64,000 nucleotides of DNA. Source: Labilithrix sp. (lineage in GTDB: Bacteria; Myxococcota_A; Polyangia; Polyangiales; Polyangiaceae). The notes under the pieces were generated by a model. It was not told where the DNA came from and did not search any database. It saw only the letters and a program-made list of their open reading frames with translations. The stretch is taken from contig JAHBWE010000002.1 in assembly GCA_019637155.1 (NCBI GenBank), positions 310,001 to 374,000 on the forward strand, written 5' to 3'. Shown here piece by piece: positions 52,893-60,137 of this stretch. The position numbers and the translations under genes were made by a program. Positions within the stretch are counted from its first letter, which is position 1, and every line of letters begins with the position of its first letter.

Positions 52893-54799
52893 TTCGCGTC
52901 CTCCATTGGGGGCTGGCTCGCTTCCGGATGAAGAGAAAGGAACGTCGCCAATCGTTCGTCGAACGACGATCCGCTGTTCAGATCACGGTTTTCAAATCGA
53001 TCGAGCCAATACTTCTCTTCCGGAGCGAGTAGCGTACCCAGCTGACTTCGAGCCGTTGGGCCTCCGTTTCGGAGGTGAGCACGGACAGCTTCGCTTCGCA
53101 CCATGGTCGCCGGATGCTCACGCACGAGTCGCAATACCTCGCTACGACTGGTGGGCGTATCAATCAGCGAAAGACCGATGGCGGCGATCATTTGAAGCTG
53201 CGCGAGCGAACCCGCTTCTACGGGCATGCCATCAGGAAAAATGCTGTGTTCGAAGACATGCCCTGTCGACGGTAGAGGTTTCCGAACGAAGGTTGTGAGG
53301 TACGATTCCGCGGCCGGCGAGCGCAAGGAGCTGAGAAGGTACAGGCTGACCATTGCATAGTCCCAGTCCTTCGAAAGCGCATCGTCGACAGCGCCTGAAA
53401 AGGCGCGTACGATCACGTCATTCTCACGCGCATTGGCCAGGGATGTCCGGAGAAGCTCTTCGTCTTCGGGGTACGAGAAGGCTGCCCATTGGATGAACTC
53501 GGCGACCTGTGTTGAGGCTTCAGACTGGGTGGTTGCAGTGAGTGGTGGTGGGGGACGACGAGCAGGAGCCTCGCCTGGCGGTGGCGGGGGCTCTCCCGTG
53601 GCGAGCGGTGTGTACAGCTGCTTCCAATTTTGAAATGGAGCTTGTTCGATTCGCACGTCCCTATCGACGATGATTCGATTGGCGAAGTAGCTGCCTACGA
53701 ACTTCATCGACTCGTGCTTCTTGTCGTTCCCGAACTCCTTCTTGTCGTGCTTTTTGTCGTTCCCGAACTCCTTCTTGTCGTGCTTTTTGTCGTTCCCGAA
53801 CTCCTTCTTGTCGTGCTTTTTGTTCTTCGAGCTCTTCTTTGAGTGCAAGCGATGCTTGTCTCCTCGTGTAGGCTCGTTCTTGTTCTTTAGATGCAGCGCT
53901 GCGTTTGATGCGACGATCGAGCCGCTGAAGCCTTCGCGCACCTTTACGGTCGATCGTCCCAGGTATGCCACCAGAGCATTCGCCGAGGAGTCGCCCGACG
54001 CGTTTTCCCAGCGGCCATCTGACTCGAATCGCCCGCGGACCCTGATGATGATCGGGCCTCCCGAATCGTCGAGCTCGACGTCGGCATCGTCGTCGATGAT
54101 CAAGTCCTCAACGTCGTAGATGCCGGAACGAAATGCTACTTGTCCTCCTTTGGCGAGGATGCCCTTGTAGCTCCCGGGCGGGAGATCTCGATCGTCGCGT
54201 GAGCGAACTACGATGTTCTTGGTGGCAGACTTGGGGACGGTCACTCTCCAATCCGTGACTTCGATAGGAATGGCTTCGCGCTCGTAGATTCTACCTCGAA
54301 CGCATGCTCGGCATCCGAGCACGGAATCTGCGGTATGCACATCGCCGCTAACGGTCGCATTTCGGTCGATGCGGACGGCTGAGACGCTCCATAGCTCGCC
54401 TTGGAGCCGTGCTTTCTCATCAACGGCGGTCTTTTCTGCTCCTGCGTTGGAGATGACGGGCGTTGATCCCTTGTCGCTCGCACGGGGCGTGGTGATCTCG
54501 ACTCCTTCCTCGATTCGCAAGCCGTCATTTGCGCCGAGCGCGACTCGTGAGAGCTCGACGGAGCTGGGGAGCCGCACGAACACCTTCTCGCGACAGAGAT
54601 CGCAGGTGCTCGAGTTGCCTTCTACCGTCGGTACCGCGCACGCGCACTTCGGCGGCGCCTTGAAGGCCCAGCTAAATGCCTCTGCGGTGCTGTCTTCCTG
54701 TTCGCCCTCGACATCAGTCGGTGTGAGGCTGCAGGCCAGTGGAAGGGCCGCATGAACGAGAGCCAGCCTAGCCAACCACCACGTCGAACGTTGTCCCAT
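52889..54799 (-). CDS. Beta-helix lipoprotein with 11-residue Lys/Asp tandem repeats
   Basis: A 636-residue exported protein. The signal LALVHAALPLAC ends in a lipobox-like Cys. A Cys-rich start (PPKCACAVP, CDLC) precedes a beta-helix-like region (RIDRNATVSGDVHTADSVLG, DDADVELDDSGGPIIIRVRG, LVAYLGRSTVKVREGFSGSI), similar to surface proteins of the DUF7305 type. Residues about 327-359 are three perfect copies of KKHDKKEFGND. After a matching pattern KFVGSYFANRIIVDRDVRIEQ comes a Pro-rich linker and an all-helical C-terminal domain (SLAQLQMIAAIGLSLIDTP, EVLRLVREHPATMVRSEAVR) resembling a HEAT-like repeat. It is the first gene of a pair with the HExxH protein. Its lower-GC DNA suggests acquisition. 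Confidence 0.65.
   Translation of the reverse strand: MGQRSTWWLARLALVHAALPLACSLTPTDVEGEQEDSTAEAFSWAFKAPPKCACAVPTVEGNSSTCDLCREKVFVRLPSSVELSRVALGANDGLRIEEGVEITTPRASDKGSTPVISNAGAEKTAVDEKARLQGELWSVSAVRIDRNATVSGDVHTADSVLGCRACVRGRIYEREAIPIEVTDWRVTVPKSATKNIVVRSRDDRDLPPGSYKGILAKGGQVAFRSGIYDVEDLIIDDDADVELDDSGGPIIIRVRGRFESDGRWENASGDSSANALVAYLGRSTVKVREGFSGSIVASNAALHLKNKNEPTRGDKHRLHSKKSSKNKKHDKKEFGNDKKHDKKEFGNDKKHDKKEFGNDKKHESMKFVGSYFANRIIVDRDVRIEQAPFQNWKQLYTPLATGEPPPPPGEAPARRPPPPLTATTQSEASTQVAEFIQWAAFSYPEDEELLRTSLANARENDVIVRAFSGAVDDALSKDWDYAMVSLYLLSSLRSPAAESYLTTFVRKPLPSTGHVFEHSIFPDGMPVEAGSLAQLQMIAAIGLSLIDTPTSRSEVLRLVREHPATMVRSEAVRAHLRNGGPTARSQLGTLLAPEEKYWLDRFENRDLNSGSSFDERLATFLSLHPEASQPPMEDAK
53723..53821 (-). 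repeat. Three perfect 33-bp in-frame tandem repeats
   Basis: Each unit encodes KKHDKKEFGND on the reverse strand. The three copies (53723-53755, 53756-53788, 53789-53821) are identical at the DNA level. A 33-base unit keeps the frame, so copy number may vary without breaking the protein. The unit is AT-richer than its surroundings because Lys, Asn and Asp codons dominate. Confidence 0.95.
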
Positions 54800-55007
54800 C
54801 GTCCCCCCCTCGGCTCTAGGATCAATTCGCGATATTCAGCCTAAGCGTGCACTATGAGAGATCCAAGAGACCGATGCAAGAGGGGCTTCGTCGCAGGCGC
54901 AGTTCAATGGGAGCACATGGTTCGAGCGGCTACACGTAGGCGAGCTCGTCGCCGGCTCGCCGCGCTAGCTGCGATTCGGCATCGCCGATGCAGACCACCT
55001 GCGCGTT

Positions 55008-55523
55008 TCAGCGTGGGGGAGCGGGGGCGGGGGCAGGTACGGGAGGGATGAGCGTCGGGAGGCCGCGCATCGCGGCGGCGATGAGCTGTTCGCGTGCGAT
55101 GGTGCCGGAGAGGGAGTAGGGGAGCGTGACGTTGAGCGACTCGCCGCCGACGGTGACGGAGCCGTCGATGACGTAGGGGACGGGCTTCTGCGCGGTCGCG
55201 AGCGTGGCGAGCGCGTTCATGTCGCTCCAGGGCAGCGTCATCGGGACCTCGAGCATCGTCGGCTGCTGCGGCGGCAGCACGATCGGCCTTTCTACCGTGA
55301 CCATCGCGAGGTCGTATTTCCCGTCGAGCTTCGCCTTGCCGGTGAACGATCGCGCGGAGAGCGTCACCGTGTTCGGGTTCGTCGCCTCGACCTTCACGAC
55401 GATGTCGACCCCGGCCGGGCTCACCGCCGCGACGCGCGCTTCCTTCGGCACGATGTGCGGCGGCTCGGGCTTCTTGCAGGCGACGACGAGAGCGAGACCG
55501 AGCGCGAGGAATGCGAGCTTCAC
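55008..55523 (-). CDS. LEA14/WHy-domain lipoprotein
   Basis: A 171-residue protein starting at GTG 55523; the frame continues upstream only as an antisense shadow. The signal AFLALGLALVVAC gives a lipid Cys near 17. The body fits the WHy/LEA14 fold: GVDIVVKVEATNPNTVTLSA (with the N-P-N motif), then DGKYDLAMV, and a second half LEVPMTLPWSDMNALATLA with YVIDGSVTV. These domains are found in stress-linked proteins. Start and length fit. It precedes the 636-residue gene by 208 bases that must hold a promoter for it. Confidence 0.85.
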   Translation of the reverse strand: MKLAFLALGLALVVACKKPEPPHIVPKEARVAAVSPAGVDIVVKVEATNPNTVTLSARSFTGKAKLDGKYDLAMVTVERPIVLPPQQPTMLEVPMTLPWSDMNALATLATAQKPVPYVIDGSVTVGGESLNVTLPYSLSGTIAREQLIAAAMRGLPTLIPPVPAPAPAPPR

Positions 55524-55569
55524 GCGGCGGGAGGATAGGGCGCACCTGAGCGAACCGCCAGCGACTCGG

Positions 55570-56718
55570 TCAGCGCTTCTTGACCTTGATGACGGAGCCG
55601 TCGCGATAGCCCTTGTCGAGCGTGCCGCGCGCGGCGGCGTAGACGTACGCGCCGTCGACGGCGACGGCGACCGGGGAGGGCAGCTCGGCGAGCGTCGCAG
55701 CGCCGGCGCCGTCGAGGTCGGCGCGACGGATGCGACCGTCGAGGAGATCCGGGTCTGTGCCCGCCTCCGCCCAGTAGATGCCGTCGCCGTCGACGGCGAT
55801 CGCGGTGGGCGAGCGCGCGCTCGTGACGATCTCCTTCGCGTCGGTGCCGCCCCAGCGCGCGCGGTGAACGGTGCCGTTGCCGCGGTCGACCCAGTACACC
55901 CAGGTCGCGTCGACGGCGACGCCGCGCGGCTGCGGCTGGGAGGTGGCGATGGTGACGGGGTTCGTGCCGTCGATGTCGGTGCGGACGATGCGCCCGTCGC
56001 TCGAGCCCCGGCCACGCTCGCTGAAGAAGATCTTGTCGTTCCGGACCGCGATCGCGGCCGGCGACGCGAGGTCGGTCACGAGCGTCGTTCCTCCGGGCGG
56101 ATCGTCGTCGTCGAGCCAGCGGCCCCGGATCTCGCCGTTCGCCGGCTGATTGCCGGCGTTGACCCAGACGACGCGCGTGCTCGTGAGCGCGAGGCGTCGC
56201 GCGCCGACCTCGGCCGGCGCGATGACCTTCGCCTCACCGCCGACGATGGGCACGCGCGTGACGCGGCCGCCGCCGAGACCCGTGTACGTGAGGTAGACGT
56301 CCGACGCGTTCACCGCGAGGCCGCTGACGTTGGAGCCTGCGTCGAACATGTCGAGCACGCAGCCCGCGTCCTCGGCGCACGTCCGCATCGGCGCGCGTGA
56401 GAGGCGGCCGTCGCGTCCGTTGTTCGTCGCGGTGCCCTGCTCGACCCAGTACACGTAGCCCGCGCGGACCGTGAGATCGGCGGGCGAGAGACGGTTGTCG
56501 GCGAGCACGCAGACGCCGGTCGCGCAGTCCTCGACGCTCGCGTCCTCTTCGATCGCGCCGCTCGACGAGGAGGACGACGACGATCCGGACGAAGACGAGG
56601 TCGACGACGAGGACGACGTCGCGCCTGCGTCCGGCGCGGTGTCCGCCACGCGCAGCTCGCTGCAAGCGACGCCGATCGCGGCGCTCGCGATCGCGAGCGC
56701 GAGGAGGGAGCGGCTCAC
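55570..56718 (-). CDS. Beta-propeller lipoprotein with poly-Ser linker (ELRVA family)
   Basis: A 382-residue protein that starts at GTG 56718, overlapping the enoyl-CoA hydratase stop (GTGA). The lipoprotein signal LALAIASAAIGVAC is followed by SELRVADTAPDAGA, the same start as the propeller at 43963. A long Ser run (SSSSTSSSSGSSSSSSSSG) acts as spacer. Repeated units (YWVEQGTATNNGRDGRLSR, VYWVDRGNGTVHRARW, IYWAEAGTDPDLLDGRIRRA, SPVAVAVDGAYVYAAARG) make a six-bladed NHL/YWTD-like propeller likely. It has one Cys pair near the start. The role is unknown. Confidence 0.8.
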   Translation of the reverse strand: MSRSLLALAIASAAIGVACSELRVADTAPDAGATSSSSSTSSSSGSSSSSSSSGAIEEDASVEDCATGVCVLADNRLSPADLTVRAGYVYWVEQGTATNNGRDGRLSRAPMRTCAEDAGCVLDMFDAGSNVSGLAVNASDVYLTYTGLGGGRVTRVPIVGGEAKVIAPAEVGARRLALTSTRVVWVNAGNQPANGEIRGRWLDDDDPPGGTTLVTDLASPAAIAVRNDKIFFSERGRGSSDGRIVRTDIDGTNPVTIATSQPQPRGVAVDATWVYWVDRGNGTVHRARWGGTDAKEIVTSARSPTAIAVDGDGIYWAEAGTDPDLLDGRIRRADLDGAGAATLAELPSPVAVAVDGAYVYAAARGTLDKGYRDGSVIKVKKR

Positions 56719-57413
56719 GACGGAAGGAGGCTCGCCATGTCCGCCTCGAGCGAGGCGTAGATATGGTCGATCGTCTTCTTGCGGAGGCGGACCTTGGAGG
56801 CCTCGAACGCGGTCTTGGAGAGGCGCGTCAGCTTGGTCGCCTCCTCCTTCGCCTTCGCGAGGACCGCGTCCGCGGGCACGATCTCGTCGAGGTAGCCCGC
56901 GCGCACGGCGCCGCCGGGATCGTAGACGGTGGCGAGCAGCGTCGCCTTCGTCAGCTCGCTCTTCGCGAGGCGGTCGCGCGCGAGCTCCATCGCGAGGACC
57001 GGGACCGGCAGGCCGATCTCGACCTCGTTCAGGCCGATGCGGAACGCGCCTTCGGCGCCGACGCGGAGGTCGCCGCAGAGGACCATGAGCGCGCCGCCCG
57101 CGAGCGCGTGGCCGGTGCACGCGATGACGAGCGGGACCTTCGACGCGTAGAGCTTCATGAACAGGTCGACGCCGTGGGTGAGGAGCGCCTTCGCCGCGGC
57201 GGGGCTCGACATCATCACCTTCAGGTCGAAGCCGCCCGAGAAGCGGCCCTCGCGGCCGGCGAGGATCATCGCGCCCGCTTCGTTCTCCGCGCGCGCGAGC
57301 GCTTCGAGGATCGCGTCGATCATCGCGTCGGAGAGCGCGTTCGCCTTTCCGTCGTCCATGCGGACGACCGCGACGTTGCCTTCGAGGGTGTACGTGAGGA
57401 GCTCGCTTGCCAC
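56715..57413 (-). CDS. Enoyl-CoA hydratase/isomerase family protein
   Basis: A 232-residue crotonase-fold enzyme from GTG 57413. The motifs are VAVVRMDDGKANALSD, GREGRFSGGFDLKVM (CoA-binding oxyanion Gly), ACTGHALAGGALMVLCGDLR (second oxyanion Gly) and AFRIGLNEVEIGLPVP, which contains a Glu at the place of a catalytic residue. Length is on the short side of the family. Substrate is not predictable. It is translationally coupled (GTGA) to a lipoprotein that has no obvious metabolic link. Confidence 0.92.
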   Translation of the reverse strand: MASELLTYTLEGNVAVVRMDDGKANALSDAMIDAILEALARAENEAGAMILAGREGRFSGGFDLKVMMSSPAAAKALLTHGVDLFMKLYASKVPLVIACTGHALAGGALMVLCGDLRVGAEGAFRIGLNEVEIGLPVPVLAMELARDRLAKSELTKATLLATVYDPGGAVRAGYLDEIVPADAVLAKAKEEATKLTRLSKTAFEASKVRLRKKTIDHIYASLEADMASLLPS

Positions 57414-57440
57414 GCGTGCACGCTACCACGCGTCCGCGTC

Positions 57441-58769
57441 TCAGCGCAGCGACGTGGGAGCGGCGAGGTACTTCGCGAGGGCGTTCTTGAACTGGCCGCC
57501 GTCGGTCTTCACCGTGGTCTGGTTCGCGGCGCCGGTGCCGAAGACGGCGCCGATGCCGCCCGCCGCCGCGAACTCGTCGGCGTGGGCGAAGAGGTACTTC
57601 ACCCGGTTGTCGCGGTACTTGCCGGCGGAGCCGGGAGAAGAGGAGGGGACGCCGAGCGGCATCTGCCACCACAAGAGGGGCTTGCCCGTCTTCTCGCGGA
57701 GCGTCTTCGCCCACGCGAGGTGGTTCGCGAAGTCCTTGTCGGCCCAGTAGAAGGAGCCGGCGCGCTTGCAGCTCGGATCGGTGCCGGCCTCGAAGCATCC
57801 CGCGTCGCGGTCGAGCGTCTCGAGGACGAGGATGTCCGCCTCCACCGCGCCGACCTCGTTCATGAACGCCCCGATCTTCTCCGGCTGCGAGACGCCGTTC
57901 GACGTCGCGCCGAAGCTCGAGGCCGAGAGACCGATGACGACGTTCGGGGCGAGCTTGCGCGCGAGGCGCACGATGCACTTGCCGAAGCCCCTCACGTCGG
58001 AGGGGAGGTCCTTGCACTCGGGGACGAGCGCGCCGACGCGCACCCGGACGGCGGCGGGGTCGTCGTTGCTCTTCTTCTGCGCGTAGCCCCAGAAGTCGGG
58101 CTCGACGTGGACGATCGCGCCGTCGCCGAACGCGGAGAGCTGCTCGAACATGAGGCGCACGTTCGCCCAGTACTGGGTCATGAACGAGTCGGTGTCGAAC
58201 GGCGCGAGGTTGCCGTCGCCGTGCACGGCCGCCTGGTAGAGCGTGAACATCGGGATCGCGCCGTGGCGGCGCGCGGCCTCCGCCTCGAGCTTCACGTACG
58301 CGCCCTTCGGCGAGCTCCACGTCGGCCAGCCGAGGCCCGAGAGGTACATGTAGTGGATGTCGATCTTCGATCCGAGCGCGTAGCCCGCGCGCTTGTCGGC
58401 GCCGTTGCCGTCCTGATCGTTGCCGAGACCAACGAGGAAGCGGCTCGGCGCCCCGAGCTTCGCCACGACCGCGCGCTCACGCGACGGCGGAGCGGCGGCG
58501 ATCGTACCGTTCGCGTGCACGGTCGTGCTCGTGACGTCGTCGTCTTCTTGCGCGTCTTCTTGCGCGTCGTCGGCCGAGCGCGGCGGTGCGGGAGGGAGCT
58601 GCGCGATCTGAAGCTCCTTCGCCGCCGGCGCGCTCGCGGTCTGCTCCTGCTCCGCCGCTTCGCCCTCGCCCTCGCCGTCGGAGGTGTCGGCGGCGCACGC
58701 GGCGAGCGCGACCATCGTGAGGAGAACGGAAGAGCGAGCGACCCACGACGAACCAATTGACCACTTCAT
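57441..58769 (-). CDS. Exported lipoprotein with TIM-barrel glycosidase-like fold
   Basis: A 442-residue protein. The signal SVLLTMVALAAC ends in a lipobox, then an acidic/Gln linker. The body reads as a (beta/alpha)8 barrel: FLVGLGNDQDGNGADKRAGY, IDIHYMYLSGLGWPTW, AIPMFTLYQAAVHGDGN, AIVHVEPDFWGYAQ, NVVIGLSASSFG, ADILVLETLDRDAG and PLLWWQMPLGVP. The Glu of HVEPDFWGY and the one in VLETLDRDAG are at strand ends where acid/base and nucleophile lie in glycoside hydrolases, but I cannot name a family, so activity is inferred. Cys pairs (FGKCIV, CFEAGTDPSC) support an extracellular location. Confidence 0.7.
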   Translation of the reverse strand: MKWSIGSSWVARSSVLLTMVALAACAADTSDGEGEGEAAEQEQTASAPAAKELQIAQLPPAPPRSADDAQEDAQEDDDVTSTTVHANGTIAAAPPSRERAVVAKLGAPSRFLVGLGNDQDGNGADKRAGYALGSKIDIHYMYLSGLGWPTWSSPKGAYVKLEAEAARRHGAIPMFTLYQAAVHGDGNLAPFDTDSFMTQYWANVRLMFEQLSAFGDGAIVHVEPDFWGYAQKKSNDDPAAVRVRVGALVPECKDLPSDVRGFGKCIVRLARKLAPNVVIGLSASSFGATSNGVSQPEKIGAFMNEVGAVEADILVLETLDRDAGCFEAGTDPSCKRAGSFYWADKDFANHLAWAKTLREKTGKPLLWWQMPLGVPSSSPGSAGKYRDNRVKYLFAHADEFAAAGGIGAVFGTGAANQTTVKTDGGQFKNALAKYLAAPTSLR

Positions 58770-58939
58770 TCACGTGAGACGCTAATGAAGCGCCGAGCTC
58801 AATCACAGCGCGAGCGTGGCGATTTGGAGCATGATTTCCCCGCGTCTCAGCGCGTGGAGCACATTTGCACTCCGCACTTCATCGATATTTTATCCACTCG
58901 AGCTACTCTCATGAGTCATCTTGCCCCAACAAATTAAAC

Positions 58940-59038
58940 GGGGCCCCAGAAGCGGCCGCGAAAGCGGGCGCGAAGCGCCCCGAGCGCGCAGCGCGAGGGC
59001 CGTGTCTGGGGTGGGGTGTCGGGGCGAAGCCCCGACGT
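58940..59038 (-). repeat. Dispersed GC-rich hairpin repeat, copy C
   Basis: On the reverse strand it starts directly after the TGA of the barrel gene, with AACGTCGGGGCTTCGCCCCG. Hairpin 1 is a perfect 8-bp stem (GTCGGGGC-TTC-GCCCCGAC); hairpin 2 is GGGCGC-TTC-GCGCCC; then GCGGCCGCTTCTGGGGCCCC and an AT-rich end follow. It could act as a terminator. No gene runs through this copy. Confidence 0.85.
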
Positions 59039-60019
59039 TCAATGAAATACGAGCCCGACCTGCAGTGAAATCGGCATCGTGTACGCGCTCACCTTTTCGG
59101 CGCGGAGGAGGTCGGGGTTGTAGTTGCTGCCCTCGAGCTCGTAGAACGGGAGGTCGAGGCGCGCGGCGACGACGAGGCCCATGTGATGCGAGCGCAGCGC
59201 CTCGACGCCGACGGTGGTGAACGCGCTCGCGCCCGAGCCCTTGAGCTCACCCTGCGTCTCGCGGCTGAGATGGAAGTAGCTCACCGCGAAGCCGGCGCCG
59301 ACGAACGGCGCGATGTCGCTCTCGCCGATGTAGAGCCGGCCGCCGAGGTCGAGCGACGCGGTCGACACTTTGTTCTCGCTGCTGCCGATCCCGCCGAGGC
59401 GGCCGCTCGACGTCAGGCCGAACGCGCCCGCGCGGTAGCCGATGCCGACGTCGAAGCCGGCCGATGCGGCGGACGTCTCGCCGAGGCTCGTCGTCCCGAA
59501 CATGCCGAGGTTCGCCATCACCGAGCCGCGCTGCGTCTTCGGCGCGCGCGTCTCGTTCGCGAGCACGTTGTCGACCGTGCGCGTCTCCGCGACCGGCTTG
59601 CCGTCGACGAGCGAGCTCACGAGGCGCGGCCCCGCGACCTCGACTTCGTCCATCCCGTTGATGAACGTGCGCGCCTCGTCGTACGCGTTGCCGTTCCGCG
59701 CCGCGACGGTGAGCAGCGTCTTGCCGCCGAGCTTCCCGAAGCGGACCTCGTGGTTCGTGTTCGTCGCGCCGCGCTTCGCGAGCTCGTGGCAGATGATGTC
59801 CGCCGCCGTCTTCGCCTCCGCCTCGTCGACGCCGGTGCGGTCGCCGAGGGTGCACGTCGCCGTGATCGGGATCGCGGACGGCGACGGCGCGGACGCGGCG
59901 GCCTGGCCCGGCGCGGGCTCCACCACCGTCTCCGCCACCGGCGCCGGGTCCGCCGCGGAGGCGGCGGTGGTGAACGTGAGCGATACGGAGGCGAGGCCGA
60001 CGGCGAGGAGCGAACGCAT
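59039..60019 (-). CDS. Outer-membrane beta-barrel protein
   Basis: A 326-residue exported protein. ATG 60019 follows GGAG by four bases and gives a signal peptide ending ASAAD; a longer frame to 60037 is not needed. The first part (about 30-130) contains a small domain with paired Cys (ATCTLGDR, IICHELAKRG) and FGKLGGKTLLTVAARNG. The rest is amphipathic strands with aromatic ends (GFDVGIGYRAGAFGLTSSG, VSYFHLSRETQG) and ends with LQVGLVFH, the typical C-terminal aromatic of outer-membrane barrels. The repeat begins directly after its stop. Confidence 0.75.
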   Translation of the reverse strand: MRSLLAVGLASVSLTFTTAASAADPAPVAETVVEPAPGQAAASAPSPSAIPITATCTLGDRTGVDEAEAKTAADIICHELAKRGATNTNHEVRFGKLGGKTLLTVAARNGNAYDEARTFINGMDEVEVAGPRLVSSLVDGKPVAETRTVDNVLANETRAPKTQRGSVMANLGMFGTTSLGETSAASAGFDVGIGYRAGAFGLTSSGRLGGIGSSENKVSTASLDLGGRLYIGESDIAPFVGAGFAVSYFHLSRETQGELKGSGASAFTTVGVEALRSHHMGLVVAARLDLPFYELEGSNYNPDLLRAEKVSAYTMPISLQVGLVFH

Positions 60020-60137
60020 TGAGCTCCACCAGAGCAAGGCGCTTGCCAGCGTCGAGCGCGCGACAATTGCGGTAAAAAGTGCGATTTCGCTCGCGGCGGC
60101 GCCAGGGCATTCGGATCATGGCGCGGAGGCCGTTGTC

